A stretch of DNA of 64,000 nt from Pictodentalium vernedei (taxonomy: Eukaryota; Mollusca; Scaphopoda; Dentaliida; Dentaliidae): positions 362,651,704-362,715,703 of the forward strand of contig CM062297.1 in the NCBI GenBank assembly GCA_031216915.1. The letters are read 5' to 3'. A program made the position numbers and the translations under genes. Below, one piece after another: positions 12,008-24,220 of the stretch (positions are counted from its first letter, which is position 1; every line of letters begins with the position of its first letter). Below the pieces are notes generated by a model. It did not search any database. It was not told the origin of the DNA and saw only the letters and a program-made list of their open reading frames with translations.

Positions 12008-13133
12008 CAGGCCTGCTGTTTTCTAAATTTTGCACAACTCATTTATCGTTCCCCTGGCCTGGTCTGAGCTTTGGGTAACTTATCGTTTGTTCCCCTGTAC
12101 TTCATTGAAGTTCATTCAGGTAACCTAAATATATATGTATCGCAGCTATGCTGATATATGAACTGTTGTATCATAGCCTAGTTCTTGCAGTGCTCCTACA
12201 TGTACATGTATGGGCAGTATCCAAATGAATAAAGATGAATCCTTAGGAACAATAATGAGGCTGTGGTGCAGCAATTCAGATACAAATTACATGTTGTTGC
12301 AATTATAGCCTAATCTTGGCATGGGCTAGCATGCTGCAGAGAAGTATGCCATCCATAATCACTATTTGTGGCAGAGACATGAATAGTTGCCATTTCCTGA
12401 TTTTGTACCAATGCTACATCTTAAGATGGGGTGGGGGGGGGGGGGGGGCATGGTGGATGAGTAGGTAGAGGTGCAGGCTGCAAGAAAGAGGTCCTCAGTT
12501 TGTATCCCACTTGCGGCAACTGCATTGTGTCCTTGAGCATGACACTTCACCCCCCAATTGTCCATGTGGACGTATGGCGGTGCTATGTACTAAGGCATAC
12601 TGCACGTCGATGGTGCACCTGTCTTCAACCAATGCTACCTCTGCTTTTGTGGAGTTAGTATGTTGGGGAGCTGACAGTTGCTCACCATTGCTCGGTGGTT
12701 CTCTCTGGGTACTCAGACTGCCCCCATCCATAAAACTGTTGTGGTCATGATTAGCCATTGTGCAGAAATATGTGACCTTAAACACCAATAAATAAATACA
12801 TCTTAAGATGATCAACAGTTTAAAATGATGTTGAGCATCAACCAATCATGAACAACAGCACAGGTGTTTGCATCTTCCTGAAGTATAGCTGCTCTGTTAG
12901 CCAATAATTGGTCAACAGAGCAGCTATATGTCAGGCAAATGCAAACACCTATGCAAATGATTGATGCTCAACATCATTCCACCATTCATTCGTACTAATA
13001 CTAGATTATTCAACTTGACGAAAATTTTGTGTGGCCCAACAACAATATGGTGAGACCCGTTTTTCATTCGCATGTTTTTATTTTAGGTGACCTACACATG
13101 ACCCAAACGGTCATTCACATCAAATGGACATGC
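12008..13133 (-). mobile_element. CAGGCCTG-ended MITE, copy B (split by SINE-A copy 1)
   Basis: Reverse-oriented relative of 2714-3397, from ccaggcctgctgttttctaa to aaatggacatgcctg, with a putative catta duplication. Its central inverted repeat is at about 12830-12990. SINE-A copy 1 sits at 12429-12797. Confidence 0.65.
12429..12797 (+). mobile_element. SINE-A copy 1
   Basis: tRNA-derived type SINE of about 370 bp with a degenerate head and a poly-G start, ending in the caccaataaataaata tail. Flanked by a perfect 13-bp duplication acatcttaagatg (12416-12428 and 12798-12810). It splits a copy of the CAGGCCTG element. Confidence 0.85.
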
Positions 13134-13507
13134 CTGCATTAGCCTCCCTCCTCAATACTTACAGATTATTGCCTTATTATTGCCAGATTGCTAATACATG
13201 TAGTTGTTGCAGTCGGGCAAGAATCAGGCATTATGAAGATAATATTCAAGATTGCTTTTTATATGCTTTTACGTGTACCTCCTCGTCAGATAACAATTTA
13301 TGGGAAAGTTTTAAAAGCCATATTGTGGTAATCATTAAGGTGACAGTTTCCCCACCAGCTTTCCACTCTATTATTGGTTGTAGTGTACATGTACATACAT
13401 GTATGTCCAAAGTGACCTTCAAGTCGGCAAGTCCTTGTCATTCTTTATGCTGTTTGTAATTTTATTTCTTCAAAGTCAGTTTATTTCATTTTTTTTTCTA
13501 TGCACAG

Positions 13508-13592
13508 AAATGGTCCAGATGGAATGATAAAAATTTTCAACACTATTGTGAGGAATGAGAAGCTCGTTGGTCTTTGGAAAGGAGTTGTTCCT
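13508..13592 (+). CDS. SLC25A38: SLC25A38 exon B (first repeat, matrix loop)
   Basis: Starts after a T-rich tract ending tgcacag and finishes at a gtaaga donor. Its first base completes the glycine codon left by exon A. It reads NGPDGMIKIFNTIVRNEKL then VGLWKGVVP, the matrix helix and the [D/E]-G-x-x-x-x-[W/Y/F]-[K/R]-G type motif between the first two helices of a carrier repeat. Length 85 nt; phase 1 in, phase 0 out. In-phase joins on both sides and the family-typical LWKG stretch make this a confident exon despite its small size. Confidence 0.88.
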
Positions 13593-14152
13593 GTAAGATT
13601 CAGATATTTTGTAGTTTAGTTCATGTTCATGTATAATCTTCCCGGACAGTTTCTCGGGCATGTAGTTATTGAAATCACAGGAAGGGTTCTAATTCCTTCC
13701 TGGAATAAGGTTCAAGCGGTGATTCATGCCAACTAAAATTAGGTGAACGATCGGTTCGTTTGCCTAAAGGTTGCCTTCATTTATTTTTAGCGAACCGTTT
13801 TCCGTTCCCCCCAATTTTTTTTTTGTTTACTTTGAAGCACTCATAACTATTTTTTGAAAAATATCAAGAAAATATTCAGCAGTTAAAGGTTGACTCCTTT
13901 CACTCTGATGTCTAACCAATCAATGATTCCTTTGAGGTTATCTACCCTTGTGCAATCAAAATAATCAACAGTTTATAGTTTTGTGGGCAGAGCTTCATAA
14001 GCTCTGTCAACTAAATTATAAATGCTGAATTTTCCACAGTATAAAAGGAGATAATCAGCATTGAAGAATTAATGATTTTGACATCAGAGTGGAGAGAGAG
14101 AGTTGAACAATCAAGAACATGTCTAAAGAGTGTTTGTTTCAGCAGCACCCTG
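13593..14152. other. Unannotated intron sequence after exon B
   Basis: No gene. The part at 13740-13815 (ggtgaacgatcggttcgttt and gcgaaccgttttccgttc) forms a weak inverted pair and may be a transposon remnant. Confidence 0.35.
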
Positions 14153-14363
14153 TTAACCCTTTACCTAACACAATTTTTTTATAAAAAAAATTAAATTTCA
14201 CATTTTTAAATAAATCCAAAACAAATATGAATATCATTAGAACCAGCTTGATGAGATGATATCCATATCTGTATGATTTTATTGTGAGATTTGGAAGATA
14301 TTTATGGCTTTGTTAGGCTTATTTTGGTAAATTTCCCGTCTGTTTTGTTAGGTAAAGCGTTAA
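14153..14363. mobile_element. TTAA-flanked MITE P4
   Basis: TTAA 14153-14156 with ccctttacctaac, and gttaggtaaagcg with TTAA 14360-14363. The interior is a foldback (atgaatatcattag and so on) but differs from P1. Confidence 0.6.
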
Positions 14364-14539
14364 CATAATAACTACAATTTGCGGCTTAAATGGGTTACCT
14401 TATTTGAACAGGGTTATCCTAAAGTAATTAAGGTAACCCATAAAGAGGTTGCCTTAATTTTCAATTCGTGCAGGCCTGTGGTTGCTCCCAATGTCGGCAT
14501 CCGGGGTGGCCCTCCATCGTTCATCCATTCTTTGTCTGT

Positions 14540-15060
14540 CCATCTGTCTGTCTATCCCTCCAACATCCGTATCCATTTCTTTGGCATTCGATAACTTTAA
14601 AATATTGCTTGGATTGTCATGTTACTTTATATTTGTGTTCAGGTTACTGATGTGCCAAGCTGTAAAGTGTTTGGTGTAAATCTGATAATTTGATCCTGAG
14701 ATATTAACCCTTTATCCTTCAAATTGAGAATTCTTCCAATCCCTTTGGCATGAGATAACTAAAAAAATATCAATTCAATTGTTATGTTACTTTATATATA
14801 TCTTCAGGTTACTGATGTGCCACGCTGTATAGTTTTTGGTGTAATTCTGATAATTTGATCCTGAGATACCAATCCTTTATCCTTCAGATTGAAAATTCCT
14901 CCAATCACTTTTTGAAAAATATTGCTTGGATTGCCATGTTACTTTATATATATATCTTCAGGTTACTGATGTTCCGAGCTGTATAGTTTTTGGTGTAAAT
15001 CTGATAATTTGATCCTGACAAAATGGATTTTACCTGTCCACAAAATTGGTCCTGAGATAG
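14540..15060 (+). repeat. Tandem repeat of ~155-165 bp with cttgtctgtcc-type leader
   Basis: Three units marked by ggttactgatgtgcc near 14642, 14807 and 14962, each followed by tctgataatttgatcctgag. Preceded by a tctgtccatctgtctgtcta stretch at 14535-14560. It resembles the Helentron-like elements but no clear terminal caps were seen. Confidence 0.5.
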
Positions 15061-15333
15061 TAACAGCTTTCTACGAGTTGCGCGTATGGGTACACATCTG
15101 ATGATTTAATTGGCCTATTTTTCTCGGTGACAGAAAACTTGTATCATAGACATATCTTTAATTCCAACCCTCAGGAGCTGTTAACAACATGTACATGTAG
15201 TGTTGAAACGATTAAGGAATTGTGTAGTCAGCCAGTCAGCAGTCATTAGTCAATGACTAATTGGCTAGTTGAAACCGATCACCACAACACTATTATAGTA
15301 TAGGGGTGGCAACACTTATCGCTACACCCAACG

Positions 15334-15480
15334 CCCCACAGGAACCCCGGGAAGTGAAGCAGTGCCTGTTCACTGTGGTAAACTAGTAAAAGAAAACTGT
15401 TTTACTGGTAAAATAGGACCCAGTCACCAATGCTTGGGAGGTGCAAACCCTTTCTAAAATGGGCAATATGGCTTATTAAC
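15334..15480 (+). mobile_element. SINE-B-related fragment
   Basis: Contains aggaaccccgggaagtgaag, ggtaaaataggacccagtca and ccaatgcttggga, diverged from the two full SINE-B copies. The shared 3' tail domain is missing. Directly upstream (15198-15300) lies a gtgttgaaacgatta block like the hAT-like terminus at 24221. Confidence 0.5.
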
Positions 15481-15754
15481 GCTTACCCCTGGTCTTAGGC
15501 ACTTTTTTTTCTTTTTCAAAAATGTTTTTTCACAGTTTTGGTTAAAGTTTGTGGTTAAAAACCCAGACAAACACCACCAACCCCTCCCCCACCCCCACAA
15601 TTAGGTTTTTTTTTTTTCTTCTTTTCTCCAATATGCATTTTGAATTATTTACAGTCACTACATGCGGAACCTTTTTTTAAACTTATGTACACCCCCCTCC
15701 CCCCCCCCCCCCCCCCAGGGGGGGACACTTTTTTTTTCTTTCATCAAAAATGCT

Positions 15755-16204
15755 TTTTTAGCTCAACTTTGGCGAAGCCAAATTTGAGGTATTGTCATGG
15801 CCCGTCGCGCCTTACACACGGCTCGGGCTAGAGGCCGTATTTATGAACTGATCTTTACAAAACTTCTTGGGTACCTTTGTTATCATTGTGAGACGAGAAC
15901 GAGTGTTTTTGGGTCCGGTCCGAAATTCAAGACGGCCGCTGGCAGCCATTTTGTACAAAATTAGGTGCAATCCGATTTTTGTGCAGAACTTCCATATGAA
16001 AGCTCTGATTTGAATAATTTTTTGTATGAATGTTTAGTACCATGGGATACATCACATATAATACAGGTTTTTTTCTCGTTAAAAAATTATGCAAATTAGA
16101 TGAACTTTGATTTATTTAGTGCTACTTATACACAGTAAGTGGACATGTCAATACGGCTCGGGCTAGCGGCTGTATTTATGAACCAATCTTCTCGAAACTT
16201 CTTA
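15755..16204 (+). mobile_element. Helentron-like element a4 (truncated, a1-type core)
   Basis: 5' cap ttttttagctcaactttggc with gaagccaaatttgag, then one full ~335-bp unit and the start of a second that stops abruptly near 16204. No 3' cap seen. Confidence 0.55.
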
Positions 16205-17163
16205 TTTCATGCGACTGGCTGTTATAAACTGTACTACATGCACTATACATGTAGTAGCTTCTGTGTTAAATGTTCTCAGTTCAATATGAAGGTAACATTT
16301 CTTATTCTTTGTGTTTCTTCTCCCAAACAAATTCCCAATGGGAGCCTTCACAACGTGAATTTTTCCAATTGCCCCGGACCCTTTCCCAAAGAGGGCAGAA
16401 GAATCCCTGGCAGAGTGCAATCCTGCTCACAAGGCAACAGCAATTCACCCCATGTCAGTGTGTGGGCAGAACATCAAGGAGCATAGAACCATGGTGACTC
16501 CAGAATCTATCGACCTTCTCCATCTGCGGGTGTTTTATGATGTAAATTATGATTGAACGATGCTTGCATGCCGGTAACTGCACAACTTTTGCGTATAGGC
16601 GATAATGTGTTGTGGATGGTAGAGGGTGGTGACTGGTCGATTGGCAGTTTTGCTATCTATCAATAATGAAAATATAGTCTCCGTTGATTAGTCAGTTCAT
16701 CATTTCAAAACTATTGTTAACTTTTAAAAGCCTGTATCTGACTTGGACAAACATTTTTTGGGGGTCACCGAACAGATACATGCAGCACAAAGGAACAAAA
16801 AGGGGTAGTGCAGTGGCTGATGAAACTAGAATCATTCAGTTTTGACAGTTTAGGGGCCAAAATTCTGAATCGGCCACTTGGGAACTCAAACAAGTGGTAA
16901 TCAGTCTATTCCACATTTGGCTCATCAGTATTGAAAGCTCCCATTTCTAATAATTCGAAGTGAATATAACTTTAATCCTCAGCAGTGCATTTTGATTGCC
17001 CATGCCCAGCCTTTGAAATCAGAAATGATCATCTACTTTAGCAAATACAGTGCAGCCTTCAATAAAGTGGAAATCTGGTCACACTAATAACGCGCTGTTT
17101 GTTATGAAGGATATTTTTCACTGTGGAATTTAATTTAAACAAACATGTAAGTACTTCATACTT
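16205..17163. other. Unannotated intron sequence
   Basis: Only short overlapping frames; nothing recognised. No splice-flanked exon of the carrier is expected here, since exons B and C join in phase. Confidence 0.4.
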
Positions 17164-19065
17164 TGTTAGCTCACCTGGCCTAAAAGGCCATGTGAGCTTT
17201 TCTCATCACTTGGCGTCCGACATCCGGTATCCACAAACTTTTCACATTTTCATCTTCTCTGTAACCGCTGAGCCAATGTGAACCAAACTTGGCAGGAATG
17301 GTCTATGGGAGGTCCTCTACAAACGATCCTCATTTTGTTCCCGTCGGATGAAAATCATGGCTTCCAAAGGCATTCTTTGATTCTGGCTGGTGGATTTTCA
17401 AAAACCATCTCCTCTGAAACTGCCAGGCCAAATGTTTTGAAACTTCATATAAATAATGGATGACTGGGACTCCCTCTACCAACGATCCTCATTTAATGTT
17501 GATCGGGTTGCAAACATGGCTACAATTGCGGCTTATAGTTACTATAGAAACCCTATGGGAAATCACATTTTCCTCTTCTCTGGAAAAATTGAAGTGACGT
17601 GAAAACAAATCTGCCAGGGATAGTCTATGGGAGGTCCTCTACAAACGATCCTCATTTTGTACCCGTGGGTTGAAAAACATGGCCGCCAGAGGCATTCTTT
17701 GATTCTCATTGGTGGATTTTCAAAAATCTTCTCTGAAACTGCCAGGCCAAATGTTCTGATACTTCACATAAGTGATGACTGGGAACCCCTCTACCAACGA
17801 CCCTCATTTAATGTTGATCGGGTTGTAAACATGGCCACAGTTGCGGCTTATAGTTACTATAGAAGCCCTATGGGAAATCACTTTTTCATCTTCTTCTCTG
17901 GAACTACTGAGCCGACGTGAACCAAATTTCGCAGGAATGTTCTCTGAGAGGATGGAAATATGTGGCTACCAGAGGCTATATTCTAATGCTTAACCCAATG
18001 CCTCTCCTGTCTGCACGAAGATCGGTACTGTCAGCAAATTACTTGTCTTTTGAGAATCTGGTAAGGGTTCACCGTTGGTTCCAGTTTTCCCCTCTGAGAA
18101 CTGGGAAAAAAACAAAATATTGTGTATACAGTACAAGCCAAAGCTATTTGATAGAGAATACTGTCTTGAAAAAAATTGTAATTTTCCAAATATTTAACCT
18201 TTTACTGATTTTTGTGTTGAAACAAATTCATAAATGTGTGCATTTTCAAGAAATCTTCTTAGAAACTACAAGGCCAAATGTTTTGAAACTTAATGTGACT
18301 GATGGCTATAACCCCCTCTATCAATGATCCTCATTTAATCTTCATCGAGTTGCAATTATGGCTGCAATTGTGGCTTACAATTACTATAGAAACCCTATAG
18401 GAAATCACATTTTCATCATCTTCTCTGAAAGTACTGAGTCAATGTAAACCAGACTTGGCAGGCATGGTCTATAAGAGGGTCTCTACAACTGTTACTCATT
18501 TTATTCCTGTTGGATGAAAAACGTGGCTGCCAGAAGCATTCTTTGGTTCTGATTGGTCAATTTTGAAAACTCTTCTCTGAAACCACAGGGCCAAATGTTT
18601 TGAAACTTTGCATGGTTGATGACTGGGACACCCTCTACCAACCTTCCTCATTTAATGTTATCGTGTTGCAAACATGGCCACAATTGCGGTTTATAGTTAC
18701 TATAGAAAAACCCTATGGGAAATCCCATTTTCATCTTCTCTCTGGAATTACTGAGCCGACGTGAACCAAAACCTGGCAGGAATGGTCTATAGGAGGCCCT
18801 CCGCAAACGATCCTCATTTTGTTCACGTTGGTTGAAAAATATGGCCACCAGAGACATTCTATGATTCTGTTTGATGGATTCAAATGTTTTGAAACTTCAC
18901 GTGATTGTGGACTGCGACACCTACCAATGATCCTCATGTAATGTTGATGTAATGTTGCAAACACGGTCACCATTGTAGCTCATAGTTACCATGGAAAATC
19001 TATGGAAAATCACATTTTTATATGTAGTTCCAGGTGAGTGATTACAGGCTCTGTAGAGCCTCTAG
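17164..19065 (+). mobile_element. Helentron-like element b (tandem core ~316 bp)
   Basis: 5' cap ttagctcacctggcctaaaa with ggccatgtgagc. Core units near 316 bp (cctcatttaatgttgatcgg landmark near 17487, 17802, 18329 and 18645; one interval is enlarged by a ~210-bp insertion around 18080-18290). 3' hairpin aggctctgtagagcct followed directly by ctag. The ctag after a terminal hairpin recalls canonical Helitron ends. Open frames here are shadows of the repeat. Confidence 0.6.
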
Positions 19066-19837
19066 TTAAAATTTATGATAGATATTTTAAAATGTGACCA
19101 AAATATATCACACACTTGTTAATAATACAACTAAACTAATTTTACTTTCACAAATATTTCTATTTCATTTTACATCACCCCAATTCGTGCTTGATGTCGT
19201 CATTATCAAACATGAAAGGAAGGCTCCCCCCTCCCTTTGACTTGAAAGATTGAGAGCTTTATATTTATAAAAGATTAAACAGCAATTATGTAAACATACT
19301 CTTGAGGATACTCGTGAATCCCGGTAGGCCAAGGGAAACCCGAGCTTTAATTGCATTGACATCAACGAATACATCATCTACGTCAGTTCGTTTAACATGA
19401 AAAAAACTTTGCATGACTCAAATCATCCATATTATTATAAGTATTCGGTCCTCTACTTTTCATCCGTAAAATTACGAACGATAGTTATGAAAATATTGTG
19501 CAATCCGCACGTTTGTCTTGCGATATTCGCCACAATATGAAAATATTGCATTAATGCTATAGGAATATCGCCAAAATAAGGCGCTAATATGGCATCATTA
19601 ACAAAAGAATATCTTTTAATGGTATACTCTGTTATAGACTGTACTATAAAACTGTGGCAAGGTTTTCTTTCCACAGCTTTGTTTTATGGCTATTTGTTGC
19701 CATGACGCCTTAGTTGATGATGAGATTTTGCCAGATTATTTCATCATTGTGGGTTAGTTCAGATTTATTGACGATGCAATAAGACTCTTGGTAGTCGGCC
19801 CTTAATATTTTACCAAATGGATCGTCAGATGCATTCA

Positions 19838-20778
19838 CCTACATAATATACAAAATTGAGCAATTTAAAAAAAATATTCTTCATAAAAATTTCAACAAAA
19901 CAAGGTATGGTTTTTAGCTCACCTGACTGGAAGTCAGGGGGGAGCTTAAGTGATCACTTTCTATCCACCGTTCGTCTGGCGGGAATTTTAATTATCAACT
20001 TCTCATAAAATTGAACCACATTTGATATGCATGTTCCTTATCATCTATCAATTCAATTTTGTTCAAATAGTTGCCATGCCCACGGGGAGCACCTCAAGGG
20101 CCATTACTCTGATAGCACCCATAAATTGTTTTCCAAGATTAAAAAAATCTTGATTCAAATCGAGCCCCAGGATTAATATTTGGGCTCCCTATGGGAACCC
20201 AAATTTTAACTTTGTGCAGTATGAGGGAATTTCTTTGAAAATCATCTTCTTCAGATCCACCAGTCAGAATCCTCTCATATTTGGTATAGAACATCTCTAG
20301 GGGGGTTCAGATTCATGTTTGTTCAAATAGATTCCCTGGGTTAATATTTGGGCTCCCTATGGGAGATCAGAATGCTTTCATATTTGGTATATAACATCTC
20401 TAGGAGGGTCAGATTCAGGTTTGTTCAAATTATCGAATTGGGTCCCTTGGTTAATATTTGGGCTCTCTGTTGGGAGGGAGGGTTGCAGTGACTTAACAAC
20501 CCTTTGAAGTTTGGCAGTGGTTGTCTACAGCTGATAGAATTGGAAACAGTCGGGAAGATTTATGATAATAGTCATCTGCCATACACACTAGAGTTTAGAA
20601 TAACTTCATGACTTCATTCCTCTGCAGTGTTGATGAATCATGACTAACTAAATGTGACCAAAACATTTTCTTTGAACCACTTTGTCAGGGCAATTAAGGG
20701 TCCTTTGGGCCTCTTTGTTTTAATAATTTTTTGAAAAAATTAAAATGATACCATCATCAACATAGTGCAAAAGGTTAA
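19838..20778 (+). mobile_element. Helentron-like element c (19911-20720) inside a foldback MITE
   Basis: 5' cap tttttagctcacctgactgg with aagtcaggggggagct; partly repeated core with ggttaatatttgggctcc phrases (about 20170, 20340 and 20455); 3' end agggtcctttgggcctcttt. The flanks aaatttcaacaaaacaagg on the left and ttttttgaaaaaattaaaat on the right are halves of the caacaaaaccat foldback MITE, so c landed in that MITE. Confidence 0.5.
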
Positions 20779-20915
20779 TAACCACCCTCTGGGGTCCTTG
20801 TCTAGGTGTGCAATCTGGTCAAAATTCTTGATTCAATTTCCTCCTCCCAACCCTGCGGAATTTCACCTGTCAAAAAAATTTGAGAGCATTTTATCTCATG
20901 TGCTATGTTTATTTT

Positions 20916-21198
20916 TTATCCCCCGGCAAAACAAAGTTTGCGGGGGATATAGAAATGGGGTCCGTTCATTCATCCATCTGTCCGTAACAACTTTGGACCT
21001 TCATATCTTAGTCAGTGGATGTTGGATTTAAATGATCATTGGTATGCTGGTAGACCACCATGGGGGAAAGGATATTCACAAGTAACAGGTTTGTCAATTA
21101 TTTTTTCTAGAGTTATGGGCCTTTTTCCATTTCTTTCAACTTAGAAACCATTCAGCTAAGAATCCCATAGGGGGATACCGGTGGCATTGCACCTTGTT
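20916..21198 (+). mobile_element. Helentron-like element d
   Basis: 5' hairpin tatcccccggcaaa/tttgcgggggata, ccgttcattcatccatctgt stretch, about 200 bp of core with no clear repetition, 3' hairpin ggtggcattgcacc followed by ttgtt. Element e begins at this very point. Confidence 0.5.
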
Positions 21199-21800
21199 GT
21201 CCCCCGACCCTTCGGGGGACTATTGTAATCAGCAGTGTCCGTCCGTCCATCCGTCCGTCTGTCTGTGCGTCCGTCCGTCCGTCCGTCTGTCACACCCTTG
21301 TCCAGATGATAACTTTAGTTTGGATGATTTTACTGAAACTAAATTTGGTATGTGTCTTACTTGGGTGGAAATGCAGGTCAAGTTCAAAAATGGGCACGCT
21401 CCACTGATTTCTACTGGATTTATTCCCCTTTTTCGACTTAAAAAATACAGTTTTTGTGTTGTCCGGATGATAACTTTAGTTAGGATCATTTGATTGAACC
21501 GAAATTTAGTATGCCGCTTATTTGGGTGGAAATGCAGGTCAAGTTCGAAAATGGGCACGCTCCACTGATTTTTACTGGATTTATTCCCCTTTTTCGACTT
21601 AGAAAATACGTTTTTTGTGTTGTCCGGATGATAACTTTACTTTGGATCATTTGATTGAAACGAAACTAAGTATGTGGTTTAATTCGTTGGAAATACAGGT
21701 CAAGTTAAAAAATGGCCATGCTCTGCGAACAAATTGCATCCTAACAGCTCCCTTGAATTTGCCATCTTGGTCGGGGCACCGGGGGCATTGCCCTTGTTTA
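21199..21800 (+). mobile_element. Helentron-like element e (tandem core 161 bp)
   Basis: 5' hairpin tcccccgacccttcggggga, a ccgtccgtccgtctgt microsatellite, three units spaced 161 bp apart (tccggatgataactt landmark at 21301, 21462 and 21623), and 3' hairpin gggcattgccc followed by ttgttt. Confidence 0.6.
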
Positions 21801-22186
21801 TCTTGATATTGCAATATTTTATTTCAAAATTGTGACCCCCATGGTGTGGATGTGCTTCACTCCAATCAAGAAGAAAACCATTTTCATGATCACAGTATTG
21901 TTTGTCAAATGGCATGCATGTTGCTTTAAAAATTAATGTTTTCTCATCAAGTATTAGTGGCTGTATAAACATCTAAGACTTGAAGAATCTTCCAGGAGAG
22001 ACCCTTAACATTTTCAGATTTGACTAGAGTCTTTTGGTCTAAATGCTTCAATATCCCTTAAAATAAATGTTCTCCATGCATGAGTGTCTTGAGAACATCA
22101 CTTGGAAAACTTTATCCGAGATATGAAGGTCTGCTTTTGTGATATGTTGTTTGCATAATGGAAATATTTTTTTCTTTATCTTTCAG

Positions 22187-22257
22187 TCAATAACAAGGTG
22201 TGTACCTGGTGTTGGTATATACTTTTCTTCACTTCATTGGTTGAGGACAAATATTGG
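22187..22257 (+). CDS. SLC25A38: SLC25A38 exon C (helix 2)
   Basis: Preceded by tttctttatctttcag and followed by a gtgagt donor. It reads SITRCVPGVGIYFSSLHW then LRTNIG. Family members have a nearly identical RCVPGVGIYF segment in the second transmembrane helix, directly after the WKG(x)xPS loop that ends exon B. Length 71 nt, phase 0 in; the last codon is split two plus one, as in exon A. The intron before it (8.6 kb) is filled with Helentron-like and other repeats. Confidence 0.9.
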
Positions 22258-22870
22258 GTGAGTTTTTTTTTTTAAATTTCTTCAAGGTTAAGGCATTTGA
22301 TGCCTTTTTTTGTATGGTCATGATTCATCCAAGTTCTTGAAAGTGGTCTAAAACGCTGAAGGGCTGATTTCTGACTTTCACATGCTTTGAGGCCCCAGAT
22401 TAAGTACTCAGACTTGGATTCAGAAGTAGCGATGGACCAATTATTTTAACTTGCTTTGAACAGATTACCAATTATTTCACCAAACATTCAGATGATTCTA
22501 CTGATTTCGATGCTGATTCCGATGGTTTGAATAAGGCACAGAAAAAAATCTGTTGTCGCCTATTATACTCCTAAATTTCAGAGATAAATCACCAATTACA
22601 AAAGTTTCATAGCGCATAAGTTCTCAGGCTATGCATGTTTAGTGCTGGGCAAAATTAGCTAAAATAATATTTGCAGGTTTTTTAGGGAAAGAAGATTGTG
22701 ATTAACACTAATGAAACGATATTGTTCTCTTGTGAAGGTTGTGTTTATTCTGGTAAATAGTTTTAATACAGTTTCGTGTATGAATACAATATGCTGTGCT
22801 GTTTTGACCAGAAATATACTGATCATACATACTTCATGTGACTCAGTTTAATAATAACTTTAATGTAAAT

Positions 22871-23214
22871 GGGTGCACAGTGGCTCAGTTGTAGACTGTT
22901 GGACTTCTATGCTAGATGTCCTGAGTTCGATCCCCATCTGGGATGACCCACGTTGTGTCCTTGGGCAAGGCACTTTATCCCAGCTGCCTACATGGGGCAC
23001 GATGACGCCGATGATGCACATGTCTTCTGTTGTAACCCTGCTTAAGCAGAGCTTGAACAGAGTTAGAATGTTGAGGAGCTGACAGTTGCTCGTCGATGCT
23101 CGGTGGTTCTCTCCAGTTACTCCAGCTTCCTCCACCCATAAAACTGCCACGGTCATGATTAGCTATTGTGCATAAGTATGCGACCTTAAACACCAATAAA
23201 TAAATAATAAATAA
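22871..23214 (+). mobile_element. SINE-A copy 2
   Basis: The best-preserved tRNA-like head: box A tggctcagttgtaga near 22881 and box B gttcgatcccc at 22925-22935. Ends caccaataaataaataataa. The target duplication was not resolved because the flanks are A/T-rich. The 98-codon frames on both strands belong to the SINE. Confidence 0.8.
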
Positions 23215-24212
23215 TTTGATTTAAATCTGTGTTGTGAATTTGTGTCCATGCATGGTCTTCAGATTGATAGGCATGGGACGTTTCAGAGTTTAGTGTTCAT
23301 TTTTCAACTCTTTACCTCCCTTGATGTGTTTCTTCAATGTTTACTGTGTTTAATGTGTTTCTTCAGTGTTTACCGGAATGCAGTAAACATTGGAGAGAAA
23401 CATCCAGGCAGGTAACTGAATTGAACAATGAACTTGACTAACTGAAAACATGGTTGTGACAGCCATCTGGCATATATGTCCTCTGCTATTGAAAAAAAAG
23501 TTCTTTTGGAGTTTTTCTCCAATTTTATTCTGTTGTGTTGTGATGTCTGCATCATAAAATACTGCAGACTACCGGTTGAACATATTGTATTTGTTCGCTA
23601 ATGTTATGTACTCAGTGAAATGTTGATAGCATCCTGATCGAAGGCCAATGACTTCAATCATCTGGGGAACAGTGCCGATCTCATACCAAGTGCAGGCAGC
23701 AAATCCCATAATATTTCTGCTCTACAGATTCTTATATTCTGCTATGCACTACATATGTTTTTAATGGGCAAACTTCATTGAAATGGCCAGATATCTAAGA
23801 GATTTTCAGTAGTTGAGGTTAAATATAAAATAATCGGAAACTGCCTGTTTTTAACTGCTGGTTGTCATAATCACCCAGTGTTCCATAACCGGCTAGTTCC
23901 AACTGCTGATTCCGATTATCAGTTCATCACTATTCAAAGGGACAGATAATAGTGAAATTACCTTGGGAAGATTTGACTGGAAATCAACTCTGAGCTTCTA
24001 GACTTATAGGCAGTAGCATGTGGAAAGTTTAGAAAATTATTCAGGCCCTTAACTGGTAGAGTGCTGAAAGCCCATGTTTTACTCTGAAATGTTGGTACCA
24101 TAACTTAAAGGCTACATATTCAGTTGAAATGCTTCATATTATCTTTTGAATGAAATTATTTTATCAGTATAGATTTTTCTTGTTACCATTTATGGGAGAG
24201 TGCCTGTAGCAC
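23215..24212. other. Unannotated intron sequence after exon C
   Basis: AT-rich, no gene. The last part holds the palindrome gggagagtgcctgtagcactctccc (24193-24217), which adjoins and partly overlaps the hAT target site. Confidence 0.4.
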
Positions 24213-24220
24213 TCTCCCAT

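Noticed and set aside
17278-18327. Several 60-136-codon frames with repeated GGPLQTILI motifs
   Set aside because: They are translations of the ~316-bp tandem units of element b, not a repeat protein; frames shift between units.
22881-22935. tRNA gene on the basis of box A and box B
   Set aside because: The sequence is the head of a SINE. It lacks a full cloverleaf and acceptor stem and is followed by the SINE body; the same holds for the copy at 48670-49034.
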